Positions 37,101 through 46,073 are shown, counted from the stretch's first letter. The stretch: 64,000 nt of DNA from an uncultured Clostridia bacterium (GCA_944393605.1 CALYAO010000044.1:101576-165575); one strand, 5' to 3'. Translations and numbers: made by a program. Notes: a model not told the origin generated them from the sequence alone.

Positions 37101-37619
37101 GGCCTCTTGGTCAACAAGATGGTGGTTCCGTTTAAGCCGGTATTGGGTAAGGTAACGGATGATGTGGTTACCGAAATTGATATCAACGATTTGACCTATG
37201 TCCAGAATGCGATTATGGGCAGCATTCTGACTGGCGAAGTGGATGAAACAGCTGACCTCAATGGCGACGGCGCTGTCAATGCGGCTGACCTGGCAATTTT
37301 GCTTAACAACTTTGGTAAGAGTGTCTCATCCATCCAGATCACCTGGGAGGACGAGGAATACGATCCCGGTATTGACCGCAGTGGCCAGCTTCCTCAGGTC
37401 CCAGAGGCTGATGATACAGCAGAGGAAGTCGTAGAGGAAGATGCGGCGGAAGAAATGGATGTGGTGGAACCGGAAGAGCCGGTGACAGAAGAACCAGCGG
37501 CTCCTGTAGAGGAGGAATCCGCGTCCGAAGAGCCTGACATGGTTGTCTCGGATACGGAGGAAGCGGCAGGTGCAGCAGAGGGGTCGGACGCAGACGCTGA
37601 CCTGCTGCCCGAGGCATAA
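34136..37619 (+). CDS. Very large secreted Ig-repeat surface protein with dockerin-like end; frame broken at an A7 tract after the start
   Basis: The protein is about 1160 residues. GTG 34136 lies six bases after AAGGAGGGG, but the seven A residues at 34139-34145 put it one base out of frame, and it stops at TAG 34151. With six A residues it would read MKKVGSLLVAALLALASVTA, a perfect signal peptide joined to the long frame. The mature part has four Ig-like repeats of 100-150 residues (starting near IELDP, VDITSAVQ, ITLSDATAQ and ITDLTATQ), Big_2-like modules (DKPDIASVDPATGVVTGVAA), a degenerate first half and a good second half of a type I dockerin (DLNGDGAVNAADLAILLN), and a Glu-rich acidic tail. 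No sortase motif or SLH domain is seen. Confidence 0.8.
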
Positions 37620-37661
37620 ACATTGCTTAATCGTATAAAATATAGAGTTTCCCCAAACTGA

Positions 37662-37700
37662 GCAACGGGCGGCAGAGATGCCGCCCGTTGTTTCGCTTTT
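37662..37700 (+). terminator. First terminator after the surface protein gene
   Basis: CAACGGGCGGC and GCCGCCCGTTG form a perfect 11-bp stem followed by a TTTCGCTTTT tract. Confidence 0.85.
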
Positions 37701-37712
37701 CGGTGTGTTTTT

Positions 37713-37747
37713 GGGGCACAATGCATATACCGCTTTGTGCCCTTTTT
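37713..37747 (+). terminator. Second terminator after the surface protein gene
   Basis: GGGCACAA and TTGTGCCC form the stem, followed by five T residues on the plus strand. Two terminators in series suggest strong transcription of the surface gene toward the oppositely oriented small gene. Confidence 0.75.
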
Positions 37748-37749
37748 GG

Positions 37750-37890
37750 CTATGTATGATGCCGTGCGGGCTTGCGCGGCTTTTTTTCCGTCGTCTTCTT
37801 GACCAGCTTGACCAGCGTATCCACCTCGACCTCCGCGCTGGTCAGCGATTGCTTTAGTGCACCCAGCACCTCTTTTGCAGCGCCTTTCAT
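37750..37890 (-). CDS. Small basic protein of 46 residues, unknown function
   Basis: The frame encodes MKGAAKEVLGALKQSLTS followed by a helical acidic stretch (AEVEVDTLVKLVKK) and a strongly basic tail (TTEKKPRKPARHHT). The ATG at 37890 has AAGGGAGGG seven bases upstream, and a promoter (TTGTCA, 18 bases, TATACT) lies just before, so it looks like a real gene. No family was recognised. The N-terminal amphipathic helix and basic tail would suit a nucleic-acid or membrane-surface binder; this is inference. It is divergent from trmFO, sharing overlapping promoter DNA. Confidence 0.65.
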   Translation of the reverse strand: MKGAAKEVLGALKQSLTSAEVEVDTLVKLVKKTTEKKPRKPARHHT

Positions 37891-37924
37891 CCGAATCCCT
37901 CCCTTCGTGCACACGCCTACTACA

Positions 37925-37975
37925 GTATATTATGCGGCAGACCGCATTGACAATTGCCGCTTTGGATGGTACAAT
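37925..37975. promoter_or_regulatory. Overlapping divergent promoters of the 46-residue gene and trmFO, with a central palindrome
   Basis: Toward trmFO: TTGACA (37947-37952), 17 bases, TACAAT (37970-37975). On the minus strand: TTGTCA (37954-37949), 18 bases, TATACT (37930-37925). The two -35 boxes share bases. Between them ATGCGG (37932-37937) and CCGCAT (37942-37947) form a perfect palindrome with a 4-base gap, a possible operator for both genes. Confidence 0.8.
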
Positions 37976-38007
37976 GAAAGGCATCCGAAAAGCAGGAGGC
38001 GTATGCA

Positions 38008-39330
38008 ATGAAAGCGATTGTGGTTGGCGGCGGACTGGCGGGTTGTGAGGCGGCTTGGCAGCTTGCGCGGTTTGGTGCAGAGGTTTTGCTCTATGAGATG
38101 AAACCGGGCAAGAAGACGCCTGCGCACTCGTCTGACCTGCTAGGGGAACTGGTGTGCTCTAACTCCCTGCGGGCGGATGCGCTTGAAAATGGCGCGGGGC
38201 TGCTCAAAGAGGAGATGCGGCGGCTGGGTTCCTTGGTGATGGCATGCGCCGATGAGACACGGGTGCCTGCCGGGGGTGCGCTGGCAGTGGACCGCGTGGG
38301 CTTTGCACAGCGCATGACCGACCGTATCCGGGCAAATCCGCTTATCACGGTGATGGAGGAGGAGGTCATGCAGATTCCCGACGGCGATTGTGTGGTGATC
38401 GCATCGGGGCCGCTCACGTCCGACGCGCTGGCAGAGGACATCGGCCGGTTTGTGGGCGGACGGTCGCTGTATTTCTATGATGCCGCCGCGCCCATTGTGA
38501 CAGCGGAGTCTATCGACATGGAGAAGGTGTACCGAAAGGCGCGGTATGACAAGGGGACGCCCGATTACCTCAACTGCCCCATGGACAAGGCGGAATATCT
38601 TGCGTTTTGGGAGGCGCTGGTACATGCGGAAACGGCGCCTATGAAGAGCTTTGAAAAACAGACGGTCTTTGAAGGGTGCATGCCCATTGAAATCATGGCC
38701 GCCCGCGGGGAGGATACCATGCGGTTCGGGCCGCTAAAGCCTGTGGGCCTTGCGCATCCCGAGACGGGCAAGGAGGCCTATGCGGTGGTCCAGCTGCGGC
38801 AGGACGATGCCGCAGGGACGCTGTACAACATGGTGGGCTTCCAAACCCACCTCAAATTTGGGGAGCAAAAGCGGGTGTTTTCCATGATTCCCGGCCTGGA
38901 GCATGCCGAAATCGTGCGGTATGGGGTGATGCACCGCAACACCTTTTTGCATGCGCCGGGCCTGCTGTCCGATACGTATGAGGCGCTCGCCCGGCCCGGC
39001 CTGTTCTTTGCGGGACAGATGACGGGCGTTGAGGGGTATGTCGAATCCGCCTCGTCGGGCATTGTGGCGGGCATCAACGCGGCCATGCGGCTGCTGGGGC
39101 AGCCCCCTGTGGTCTTCCCGTCCCGGACGGCGACGGGTGCGCTGGCGGCGCATGTGTCCCGCAGCCCATCGGGAGATTATCAGCCTATGAACATCAATTT
39201 TGGGCTCATTGACGGGCTGCCCGAGCGCATCCGCAACAAGAAGGAACGGTATGGGCGGATTGCGGAACGCGCCCTTGCCACGCTGGATGAGATTTTACAT
39301 GCGCCGCCTTTTGCCGCAGGCGGCGAATAA
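38008..39330 (+). CDS. trmFO: Folate/FAD-dependent tRNA (uracil-54-C5)-methyltransferase
   Basis: TrmFO makes ribothymidine at position 54 of tRNA using 5,10-methylenetetrahydrofolate and FADH2, as in most Bacillota. The 440-residue protein has the FAD motif [14 protein letters not shown], the family phrases [54 protein letters not shown] and [12 protein letters not shown]. The catalytic cysteine region LVCSNS and the second Cys in FEGCMPIE are present. ATG 38008 follows AGGAGG. Confidence 0.97.
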   Translation: MKAIVVGGGLAGCEAAWQLARFGAEVLLYEMKPGKKTPAHSSDLLGELVCSNSLRADALENGAGLLKEEMRRLGSLVMACADETRVPAGGALAVDRVGFAQRMTDRIRANPLITVMEEEVMQIPDGDCVVIASGPLTSDALAEDIGRFVGGRSLYFYDAAAPIVTAESIDMEKVYRKARYDKGTPDYLNCPMDKAEYLAFWEALVHAETAPMKSFEKQTVFEGCMPIEIMAARGEDTMRFGPLKPVGLAHPETGKEAYAVVQLRQDDAAGTLYNMVGFQTHLKFGEQKRVFSMIPGLEHAEIVRYGVMHRNTFLHAPGLLSDTYEALARPGLFFAGQMTGVEGYVESASSGIVAGINAAMRLLGQPPVVFPSRTATGALAAHVSRSPSGDYQPMNINFGLIDGLPERIRNKKERYGRIAERALATLDEILHAPPFAAGGE

Positions 39331-39349
39331 AAAATATTTAAAAAAACAG

Positions 39350-39378
39350 TTGACAAACCAAACTGACTGTGGTATACT
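39350..39378 (+). promoter_or_regulatory. Promoter of the infC-rpmI-rplT operon
   Basis: TTGACA (39350-39355), a 17-base spacer and TATACT (39373-39378) lie 20 bases after the trmFO stop codon. Confidence 0.88.
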
Positions 39379-39384
39379 ACTACC

Positions 39385-39498
39385 GTTCAGGAAGCAGAAA
39401 CTATCCGTTTCTCACCGCAAGGCGCCTGCCAAAGCGGTCCATACATGCTTTGTTTGTGTGTATTCGTGTGCGGATAGCGTTGCTATCCGCGTTTTTTT
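39385..39498 (+). ncRNA. infC operon leader with attenuator (L20-leader type)
   Basis: The leader between the promoter and infC has an ACCGC/GCGGT stem and ends in a strong intrinsic terminator: GCGGATAGC (39470-39478) pairs with GCTATCCGC (39482-39490), followed by seven T residues. In other Bacillota this operon is controlled by premature termination when L20 binds the leader, so the same autoregulation is likely here. Assignment to the Rfam L20 leader is by position and layout, not by a covariance search. Confidence 0.7.
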
Positions 39499-39526
39499 GT
39501 TGACAATGGATTTGGAGGTGTTTTGC

Positions 39527-40045
39527 ATTAGTAAACAAGAATTGATGATCAATGAGGAGATTCGTGACAGAGAGGTTCGTTTGATTGGCGACGACGGCGC
39601 ACAGCTGGGTGTGATGTCATCTAGGGATGCGCTCGCGCTTGCGATTGAAAAGAACCTGGATTTGGTTAAGATCGCTCCCAAGGCCGAGCCGCCCGTGTGC
39701 AAAATCATGGATTACGGGAAGTATAAGTTTGAGACGGCCAAGCGGGAGAAGGAAGCCCGGAAGAACCAGAAGATCGTGAATATCAAAGAGATTCGCTTCT
39801 CTCCTAGCATTGATGACAATGACTTGAATACGAAGGCAAAGAATGCCAGTAAGTTTTTAAAAGAAGGGGACAAGGTGAAGGTCACCGTTCGCTTCCGTGG
39901 GCGCGAGGTCGCGCATGCCAAGCTGGGAGAGGAACTGCTCATCCGGTTTGGAGAGATGCTGTCTGAGGTGGGAACCACCGAAAAGCGGCCCAAGCTGGAA
40001 GGCCGGAACATGACCATGATGATCAGTCCAATCAATCCCAAATAA
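39527..40045 (+). CDS. infC: Translation initiation factor IF-3, AUU start
   Basis: IF-3 keeps ribosomal subunits apart and checks the start codon. The 172-residue protein begins (M)[20 protein letters not shown], has the linker region [20 protein letters not shown] and the C-terminal domain with [20 protein letters not shown] at 39514-39520 is six bases from ATT 39527 and 24 bases from the next ATG (39545), so the AUU codon is the start. AUU allows IF-3 to repress its own translation, as known from enterobacteria and Bacilli. Confidence 0.94.
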   Translation: MSKQELMINEEIRDREVRLIGDDGAQLGVMSSRDALALAIEKNLDLVKIAPKAEPPVCKIMDYGKYKFETAKREKEARKNQKIVNIKEIRFSPSIDDNDLNTKAKNASKFLKEGDKVKVTVRFRGREVAHAKLGEELLIRFGEMLSEVGTTEKRPKLEGRNMTMMISPINPK

Positions 40046-40125
40046 CATTGTGTATTCTACCCTGTATATCGTCTGCCGGGCATATGTTTCGCCGGGTGGA
40101 CCAAAATGTGAGAGGAGTGCTAGTT

Positions 40126-40323
40126 ATGCCAAAAATTAAGACGCACAGAGCTTCTGCGAAGCGGTTTCGCAAGACCAAATCTGGCAAGATCAAAATGAAC
40201 CATGCTTATACAAGCCATATCTTGACCAAGAAATCCACCAAACGGAAACGCAACCTGCGCAAAGGAACCTATGCGAGCGCCGCGAATGCCAAGGTGATCC
40301 ACAAGCTGATTCCGTATAAGTAA
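40126..40323 (+). CDS. rpmI: 50S ribosomal protein L35
   Basis: This 65-residue basic protein begins [20 protein letters not shown] and carries the KRKRNLR segment of L35. ATG 40126 follows AGAGGAG; the frame continues open upstream but lacks a site. It sits between infC and rplT, the universal order. Confidence 0.97.
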   Translation: MPKIKTHRASAKRFRKTKSGKIKMNHAYTSHILTKKSTKRKRNLRKGTYASAANAKVIHKLIPYK

Positions 40324-40382
40324 GGAGCTGCGGAACCAGTCATCCGCACAATTCGATTTTACATGAGTAGGAGGAAACGAAT

Positions 40383-40736
40383 ATGGCAAGAGTAAAGGGT
40401 GCAATGACCACCAGAAAAAAGCATAAAAGAATTTTAAAGCTCGCAAAGGGATATCGGGGCGGTAAGAGCAAACTATTTCGGACCGCGAAAGAAGCGGTCA
40501 TGAAGTCCCTGGTATATGCATATATCGGCAGAAAACAGAAGAAGCGCAACTTCCGCCAGCTGTGGATTACGCGTATCAGCGCGGAAGCCAAGCAAAATGG
40601 GATGAACTATTCCCGTTTTATGAACGGTTTGAAAAAAGCCGGCATCGAAATGAATCGGAAGATGTTGTCTGAGTTGGCCATTCATGACAAAGAGGCCTTT
40701 AAGGCGTTGGCAGACAAGGCGAAGGCGGCTCTTTAA
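40383..40736 (+). CDS. rplT: 50S ribosomal protein L20
   Basis: This 117-residue basic protein begins [20 protein letters not shown] and contains [19 protein letters not shown] and [20 protein letters not shown], the L20 pattern. L20 assembles early on 23S rRNA and represses its own operon in Bacillota, fitting the leader described upstream. It is the last gene of the operon, with AGGAGG before ATG 40383. Confidence 0.98.
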   Translation: MARVKGAMTTRKKHKRILKLAKGYRGGKSKLFRTAKEAVMKSLVYAYIGRKQKKRNFRQLWITRISAEAKQNGMNYSRFMNGLKKAGIEMNRKMLSELAIHDKEAFKALADKAKAAL

Positions 40737-40762
40737 GCCCGGCATCCGAAATAGGAACCCAA

Positions 40763-40793
40763 AAGAAATTCGCCTTGTGCGGATTTCTTTTTC
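40763..40793 (+). terminator. Terminator of the infC-rpmI-rplT operon
   Basis: AGAAATTCG pairs with CGGATTTCT (one G-T pair) and is followed by a T run. Confidence 0.78.
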
Positions 40794-40876
40794 ATTATGG
40801 ATCGTTTTTTCATATTTGCTTTACAAATGCTAAGTGCTGCTATTTAACAGTTTTGAACGAAAGAACGGGGTGCGAT

Positions 40877-42250
40877 ATGCTGCTTGCATTTTTGCGGTTT
40901 ATAAAACGGTATATTCTGGTAAAAATCAAACCGAACCAAATCATCCTGATTGGGTTTTTCTTGGTCATCCTCGCGGGTGCCATTTTGTTGACGCTGCCCA
41001 TCGCGTCGCAGGACGGCAGGAGTATCGGGTTTGTGGATGCGCTGTTTACTGCGACCTCTGCCACTTGCGTGACGGGGCTTGTTGTGGTGGACACCTATAG
41101 CCACTGGACCATGTTTGGAAAAGTGGTCATTTTGCTGCTGATCCAGACGGGCGGTCTGGGATTTATGACGGTTGCCACCATGCTGTCTTTTGCCCTGCGG
41201 CGGACAATCACCATGCGGGAGCGGCTGCTCATGGTGGAATCTCTTAACAATGAAAGCCTCCAGGGTATCGTGCGCTTGGTGCGGCATATTTTGATTGGGA
41301 CGTTTCTGTTTGAAGGTACGGGGGCGGTGATTCTGGCCCTGCGATTTATCCCCGATTTTGGGCTGTGGGGCGGTATCACAAAGGGCATCTTCCATTCAGT
41401 ATCCTCGTTCTGTAATGCGGGGTTTGATCTAATGGGGGAGCGAGAGCCTTTTTCTAGCCTGACGACCTATAGCGGAGATTGGGTGGTGAACCTGACCATC
41501 ATGGCCCTCATCGTGATAGGCGGTTTGGGATTTATGGTCTGGGAAGATATCCTGCAAAATCGGCGCTGGCGGAATTTCCGGCTACATACCAAGCTGGTGT
41601 TGGTTATGACCATGCTGCTGATTGTGGGCGGTGCGTTCGCGATTGGGGTATTGGAATGGAACAATCCCAAGACATTGGTAGATGCCAGCGCATCTGAGAA
41701 GATATTGATCCCATTATTTCAATCTGTTACATCACGTACCGCGGGGTACAATACGGTGGACCTTACCAGCATGCGGAGCGCATCTTTGATGGTGATCATC
41801 ATTCTGATGTTCATTGGCGGCTCTTCGGGGTCGACCGCGGGCGGCGTGAAAACCACAACCATCGGTGTGCTGCTGCTCACCTGCCTGGCAGTGATACGCG
41901 GCCATTCGGGCGTCAATGTGTTTGGCCGTCAGATTAAGCGGCAAGTGATTTTGCGCGTGTTGGTCATTTTGGTGATCAGCATTGTGCTGGTGATTGTGGG
42001 TACCATGTTGGTGCTGGTCCTGGATGAGAAAGACTTTTTGGCCACCCTGTTTGAGGTGGTGTCTGCATTTGGAACCGTCGGCCTGACAATGAGTCTGACG
42101 CCGCAGCTTTCGGATGCTTCTCTGGTCATTTTGTCAGCCATCATGTACCTTGGTCGCGTTGGCGTTATGACGGCTGCCTTTGCCATTGCCTTGCGCGGCG
42201 GTGAGGGGAACAGCGTCCGGTATCCCGAAGGCAACGTCATGGTTGGATAG
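40877..42250 (+). CDS. ktrB: Trk/Ktr-type potassium transporter membrane subunit
   Basis: This 457-residue membrane protein has the four pore-loop repeats of the TrkH/KtrB family: ATSATCVTGLVVVDT, SVSSFCNAGFDLMG, SVTSRTAGYNTVDL and VVSAFGTVGLTMS, each with its filter glycine. It forms the K+ pore that works with an RCK-domain regulator (KtrA/TrkA). No such regulator gene lies next to it, so the partner must be elsewhere. ATG 40877 has GGGGTG upstream. A methyltransferase gene follows 12 bases later, probably cotranscribed. Confidence 0.93.
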   Translation: MLLAFLRFIKRYILVKIKPNQIILIGFFLVILAGAILLTLPIASQDGRSIGFVDALFTATSATCVTGLVVVDTYSHWTMFGKVVILLLIQTGGLGFMTVATMLSFALRRTITMRERLLMVESLNNESLQGIVRLVRHILIGTFLFEGTGAVILALRFIPDFGLWGGITKGIFHSVSSFCNAGFDLMGEREPFSSLTTYSGDWVVNLTIMALIVIGGLGFMVWEDILQNRRWRNFRLHTKLVLVMTMLLIVGGAFAIGVLEWNNPKTLVDASASEKILIPLFQSVTSRTAGYNTVDLTSMRSASLMVIIILMFIGGSSGSTAGGVKTTTIGVLLLTCLAVIRGHSGVNVFGRQIKRQVILRVLVILVISIVLVIVGTMLVLVLDEKDFLATLFEVVSAFGTVGLTMSLTPQLSDASLVILSAIMYLGRVGVMTAAFAIALRGGEGNSVRYPEGNVMVG

Positions 42251-42262
42251 GAGGCGTGCGGG

Positions 42263-42994
42263 ATGCAGTATGGGGCGTTTGCGATGCTGTATGACCAGCT
42301 CACCTTTGATGTGGACTATGGCAGCATTGCAGATTTTTTGGAGGACCGTTTTCGCGTGCATGGTGTGGACCCGTCGCTGGTGCTGGATCTTGCGTGTGGG
42401 ACGGGCAGCCTGACGGTGGAGCTTGCCCGCCGCGGCTACGACATGCTGGGCGTGGATGGCTCGGCTGACATGCTGGCGGTCGCGCGCGCAAAAGCGGCAG
42501 GCTTCGATCAGGTGCTGTTTTTGGAGCAGGACATGCGTGCCTTTGAATTGTATGGTACCGTGGATGCCATTGTGTGTATGCTGGACAGCATCAACTATGT
42601 AACGGAGGGCCTTTCCCAAGTATTTGCGCTGGTGCAAAACTACTTGAATCCCGGCGGCCTGTTCCTATTTGATGTGAATACGCCCTATAAATTTCAACAT
42701 GTCCTGGCAGGGCAGACCTTCTGTTATGAGACAGAGGATGTGTTCTATGTTTGGGACAATGCGCTGGAGGGGGATTTGTGTCGGTTCCTGTTGGACTTCT
42801 TCGTGCGCCGGGCGGACGGGGCATACGACCGCATCAGCGAGGAGCATACCGAGCGTGTCTATGACATCGCGACGCTGGTGCATTTGCTGGATGAGGCGGG
42901 TCTCATTGTTTTAGAGCAGCTGGACGGGTTTACGCGCCAGCCAGCGAGTGCCCAGTCCGAACGGGTTACGCTGGTATGTGGGAAAAAATTGTAA
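42263..42994 (+). CDS. Class I SAM-dependent methyltransferase
   Basis: This 243-residue protein has motif I VLDLACGTGSLTVELARRG, the acidic second strand LGVDGSADML, and EQDMRAF and DAIVCMLDSINYV of a Rossmann-type methyltransferase. The substrate is not evident. Homologues with the N-terminal phrase YGAFAMLYDQLT are common single genes in Bacillota. AGGAGG precedes ATG 42263. It likely shares a transcript with ktrB. Confidence 0.85.
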   Translation: MQYGAFAMLYDQLTFDVDYGSIADFLEDRFRVHGVDPSLVLDLACGTGSLTVELARRGYDMLGVDGSADMLAVARAKAAGFDQVLFLEQDMRAFELYGTVDAIVCMLDSINYVTEGLSQVFALVQNYLNPGGLFLFDVNTPYKFQHVLAGQTFCYETEDVFYVWDNALEGDLCRFLLDFFVRRADGAYDRISEEHTERVYDIATLVHLLDEAGLIVLEQLDGFTRQPASAQSERVTLVCGKKL

Positions 42995-43014
42995 AAGAAT
43001 TCCACAATTAAGAC

Positions 43015-43043
43015 TTGACAGCAATGGAATTCTGTGCTATTAT
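43015..43043 (+). promoter_or_regulatory. Promoter of the cold-shock protein gene
   Basis: TTGACA (43015-43020), a 17-base spacer and TATTAT (43038-43043) precede a short leader of about 55 bases. Confidence 0.85.
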
Positions 43044-43104
43044 AAAAAATGGATTGTATCACACGGTGCGGTTCGTATATCAGAAAGAGAGAGGAAGTTT
43101 AGGA

Positions 43105-43305
43105 ATGCAGACAGGAAAAGTAAAATGGTTCAACGCTGGGAAGGGCTTTGGTTTCATCGAAAGCGAAGACGGTACGGATGTATTCGTGCATTATTCCGCG
43201 ATTGATATGGAAGGCTACAAAACCCTGGATGAAGGCATGGAAGTGGAGTTTGAGGTCGTAGATGGCGCAAAAGGCCCTCAGGCTGCGAATGTGAAGAGAA
43301 TATAA
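43105..43305 (+). CDS. Cold-shock domain protein
   Basis: This 66-residue OB-fold protein begins [20 protein letters not shown] and has both RNA-binding motifs (KGFGFIE and VFVHYS). Such proteins act as RNA chaperones and bind single-stranded nucleic acid. ATG 43105 follows AGGA; monocistronic with a strong promoter and terminator. Confidence 0.97.
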   Translation: MQTGKVKWFNAGKGFGFIESEDGTDVFVHYSAIDMEGYKTLDEGMEVEFEVVDGAKGPQAANVKRI

Positions 43306-43324
43306 TTGCATATATCTCCAGAGC

Positions 43325-43358
43325 CAAAAAAGGCCGGACAACTGTCCGGCCTTTTTTT
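43325..43358 (+). terminator. Terminator of the cold-shock gene
   Basis: AAAAAAGGCCGGACA and TGTCCGGCCTTTTTT form a long perfect stem with an A run and a T run on either side. Confidence 0.93.
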
Positions 43359-43449
43359 GTGATTTGTTCGCCTGTATGGGAAATACTACGGGTAGGAAAA
43401 ATCACAGCCGGTTATTATGGATTTTTATGTACGACCAACGCAAAAAGGG

Positions 43450-43479
43450 TTGCAAGAGGGGAGCAATGTATGTTAAAAT
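43450..43479 (+). promoter_or_regulatory. Extended -10 promoter of azlCD
   Basis: TTGCAA (43450-43455), an 18-base spacer and TAAAAT (43474-43479) preceded by TGT (extended -10) lie 30 bases before azlC. Confidence 0.7.
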
Positions 43480-43511
43480 AGTGACAATTTCATGGAAAGG
43501 TGGGACAAGCG

Positions 43512-44237
43512 ATGACGGTGCAGCGATTGACCTTTGCCAAGGGTGCAAAGCATGGGCTTCCCATTCTGCTGGGATACCTGTCGGTTTCTTTCGCGTTTGG
43601 GATGCTGGCTGTAGAGAACGGCATGCCGCTGTGGGCGCCCGTCTTGATCTCCTTGTCCAACTTTACGGGAACGGGCCAGTTTGTGGGGGCAAATCTCTGG
43701 GCACAGGGTGCCGCGCTCACGGAGATTGGGTTTACCATTTTGATTATCAACCTGCGGTATTTGCTCATGTCCCTGTCTCTTTCCCAGCGGCTGTCTGATA
43801 AGGTGACCATGTGGCAGCGTCTGCTCATCGCATTTGGGGACACCGATGAGATCTTCGGCGTCTCCATGCAGCAGCGAGCGCCGCTCACGTTTGGGTACAT
43901 GATGGGCCTCATCTTAGTCTCTTACGCCGGTTGGGTGGGAGGCACGGTGGCGGGCGTGTTTGCCAGTGCTGCGCTGCCCGCTTCGGTCAGCTCCGCACTG
44001 GGCATTGCCATCTTTGCCATGTTTATCGCCATCGTGGTGCCGCCGGCAAAGGAGGTACGGCCCGTGACGATGGTGGTGCTGGCCGCGGTGGGCCTCAGCT
44101 GCCTGTTTCGGTGGGTGCCAGGGCTAAATCGGCTGTCCGGCGGCTGGGTTATCATCATTTGCGGCGTGGCGGCCGCGGCTGTGGGTGCGCTGCGGTATCC
44201 TGCCTGCAGCATGACGGAGGGGGATGGCGATGCGTAA
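43512..44237 (+). CDS. azlC: Branched-chain amino acid exporter, large subunit AzlC
   Basis: This 241-residue membrane protein has the AzlC features: GLPILLGYLSVSFAFG near the N-terminus, SLSNFTGTGQFVGA, and TILIINLRYLLMSLSLSQR. With AzlD it forms an exporter of branched-chain or related amino acids. ATG 43512 follows AAAGGTGGG. Its end overlaps the start of azlD. Confidence 0.92.
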   Translation: MTVQRLTFAKGAKHGLPILLGYLSVSFAFGMLAVENGMPLWAPVLISLSNFTGTGQFVGANLWAQGAALTEIGFTILIINLRYLLMSLSLSQRLSDKVTMWQRLLIAFGDTDEIFGVSMQQRAPLTFGYMMGLILVSYAGWVGGTVAGVFASAALPASVSSALGIAIFAMFIAIVVPPAKEVRPVTMVVLAAVGLSCLFRWVPGLNRLSGGWVIIICGVAAAAVGALRYPACSMTEGDGDA

Positions 44238-44556
44238 TGGATTTTTGCTTGCGGTCATTGCTGTGATGGCACTGGTGTCCTATTTGCCTCGCGTGGTGCC
44301 GCTGGCGCTCTTTCGCAGGAAGATTCAGAACCGGTTTTTGCAATCTTTTTTGCTGTATATGCCCTATGGGATTTTGGCGGCCATGGTGTTCCCCGATATC
44401 CTGTATTCCACCGCATCCTTGATATCCGCCCTGTGCGGCACGGCTGTTGCAATCCTGCTGGCATGGCGGAAGCTGGGGCTGCTGCCCGTGGCGTTGGGGG
44501 CGGCGGGGACGGTGTTTGTGGCGGAACGCATGCTCGTTTGGTTGGGGCTGTTATAA
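44230..44556 (+). CDS. azlD: Branched-chain amino acid exporter, small subunit AzlD
   Basis: This 108-residue protein with about four hydrophobic segments has the AzlD phrase SYLPRVVPLALFRRK and QSFLLYMPYGILAAM. ATG 44230 is preferred over ATG 44224 because GGAGGGGG is correctly spaced from it. It overlaps azlC by eight bases, so the subunits are translationally coupled. Confidence 0.9.
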   Translation: MRNGFLLAVIAVMALVSYLPRVVPLALFRRKIQNRFLQSFLLYMPYGILAAMVFPDILYSTASLISALCGTAVAILLAWRKLGLLPVALGAAGTVFVAERMLVWLGLL

Positions 44557-44590
44557 GATATTGGAAATTTTAGCAAGGGTGGGATTGAGA

Positions 44591-45952
44591 ATGGCAGAGA
44601 GAAGCAAATTTTCAGGGCAGTTGGGTTTTGTGCTCGCGGCGGCGGGCTCCGCGGTGGGCCTGGGAAACATCTGGCGGTTTCCCTATCTGGCGGCAAAATA
44701 TGGCGGCGGGATTTTCCTGCTGGTGTACCTCATTTTGGTGGTGACCTTTGGGTTCACGGTGATGATCGCCGAGGTCGCGATTGGCCGCAAGACGGGCCTC
44801 AGTCCTGTGGATGCATTCCGCAAGCTGCACAAGCGGTTTGCGTTCATCGGCGTTTTGGGCTCCTTTTCGGCATTTATCATTCTGTCGTATTACAACGTGA
44901 TCGGCGGCTGGGTGCTCAAATACCTGGTCTCATTTATGACGGGTGCACATACGGCGACGGCGCAGGAGGGCTTTTTTGACGCCTACATCGGCGGAGCGTT
45001 TGAACCCATCATTTGGCAGACGATTTTTGTGGTGGCAACATTGGCAGTGATTTTGGGCGGGGTGAAAAAAGGCATTGAGCGGGTCAGCAAGGTGCTCATG
45101 CCCGTCTTGGTGCTGCTTTCCATCGCAATTGCGATCTATTCCTGTACGCTGCCAGGCGCGATGGAGGGGGTCAAATACTATCTTTTGCCCAATTTTCAGG
45201 ATTTCTCCGCCACGACGGTGCTCGCAGCTATGGGGCAGATGTTTTACTCCATGTCCCTTGCGATGGGCATTATGATCACCTATGGCTCCTACCTGCGCAA
45301 GGAGGACGATCTGGAGAAAGCGGTTGGGCAGATTGAGATTTTTGACACGGGCGTTGCATTTTTGGCGGGCCTTATGATCATCCCGGCGGTGTTTGCGGCG
45401 GGCGGACGGGAAACGGCGGTCAATGCGGGCCCCAGCCTCATGTTTGTGACCCTGCCCGGCGTGTTTGAGAAGATGGGCGGCGGAGGTATCATGAGCGCTA
45501 TTGTGGGCAGTGCGTTTTTCCTGCTGGTGCTGCTCGCGGCGCTCACTTCGGCCATATCCCTGATGGAGGCTGTGGTTGCCACGATTTGTGACCGATTTGC
45601 GATCAAACGGCGGACGGCGGCCATCGGTATCGCTGTGGCGGTGTTCCTGCTCGGCATTCCGTCCTCGCTGGGCTTTGGGCCGCTGTCCTTCATCAAGGTG
45701 CTGGGGCTGTCCATCCTAGACCTGTTCGATTTCATTACCAACGCGGTACTCATGCCCATCACGGCGCTGCTGACGTGTCTGTTTGTGGGCTGGGTGATCA
45801 AGCCCAAGACCATTGTGGAAGAGGTCAAATTGTCTTCGCGGTTCCGCCGGGAAAAACTCTTCTGCATCGTCGTCAAATACATCGCTCCCATCTTCATCGT
45901 ATTGATTTTGATCAGCTCGGTCTTGGACATGCTGGGCATCGCAAAGATTTAG
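44591..45952 (+). CDS. Sodium-dependent transporter of the NSS family
   Basis: This 453-residue membrane protein with about eleven or twelve helices has the NSS/LeuT signature AAAGSAVGLGNIWRFPYLAA in the first helix and GGGIFLLVYL after it, which together form the Na+ and substrate sites. Bacterial members carry amino acids such as leucine, tryptophan or tyrosine; the substrate here is not evident. ATG 44591 follows AAGGGTGGG. It comes 34 bases after azlD, so an exporter pair and an importer of amino acids appear to share a transcript. Confidence 0.92.
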   Translation: MAERSKFSGQLGFVLAAAGSAVGLGNIWRFPYLAAKYGGGIFLLVYLILVVTFGFTVMIAEVAIGRKTGLSPVDAFRKLHKRFAFIGVLGSFSAFIILSYYNVIGGWVLKYLVSFMTGAHTATAQEGFFDAYIGGAFEPIIWQTIFVVATLAVILGGVKKGIERVSKVLMPVLVLLSIAIAIYSCTLPGAMEGVKYYLLPNFQDFSATTVLAAMGQMFYSMSLAMGIMITYGSYLRKEDDLEKAVGQIEIFDTGVAFLAGLMIIPAVFAAGGRETAVNAGPSLMFVTLPGVFEKMGGGGIMSAIVGSAFFLLVLLAALTSAISLMEAVVATICDRFAIKRRTAAIGIAVAVFLLGIPSSLGFGPLSFIKVLGLSILDLFDFITNAVLMPITALLTCLFVGWVIKPKTIVEEVKLSSRFRREKLFCIVVKYIAPIFIVLILISSVLDMLGIAKI

Positions 45953-45959
45953 CAATACC

Positions 45960-45997
45960 CAAAGCGGGGGGCTTCAGATTGCCCCCCGCTTTTTTTG
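45960..45997 (+). terminator. Terminator after the NSS transporter
   Basis: AAAGCGGGGGGC and GCCCCCCGCTTT form a perfect stem followed by seven T residues. Confidence 0.94.
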
Positions 45998-46006
45998 GAT
46001 TGGGGC

Positions 46007-46035
46007 TTGCAAATGGCGGGCAAATGGGATACAAT
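46007..46035 (+). promoter_or_regulatory. Promoter of leuS
   Basis: TTGCAA (46007-46012), a 17-base spacer and TACAAT (46030-46035) lie so close to the start codon that the leader is only about 30 bases. There is therefore no room for a T-box, which many Bacillota use to control leuS. Confidence 0.8.
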
Positions 46036-46073
46036 AAAAACCATAGATTTTGAAGAGACAGGACGGATGAAGC

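Noticed and set aside
39200..39526. N-terminal extension of IF-3 overlapping trmFO
   Set aside because: It crosses a promoter and an intrinsic terminator; family length and the Shine-Dalgarno sequence place the start at 39527.
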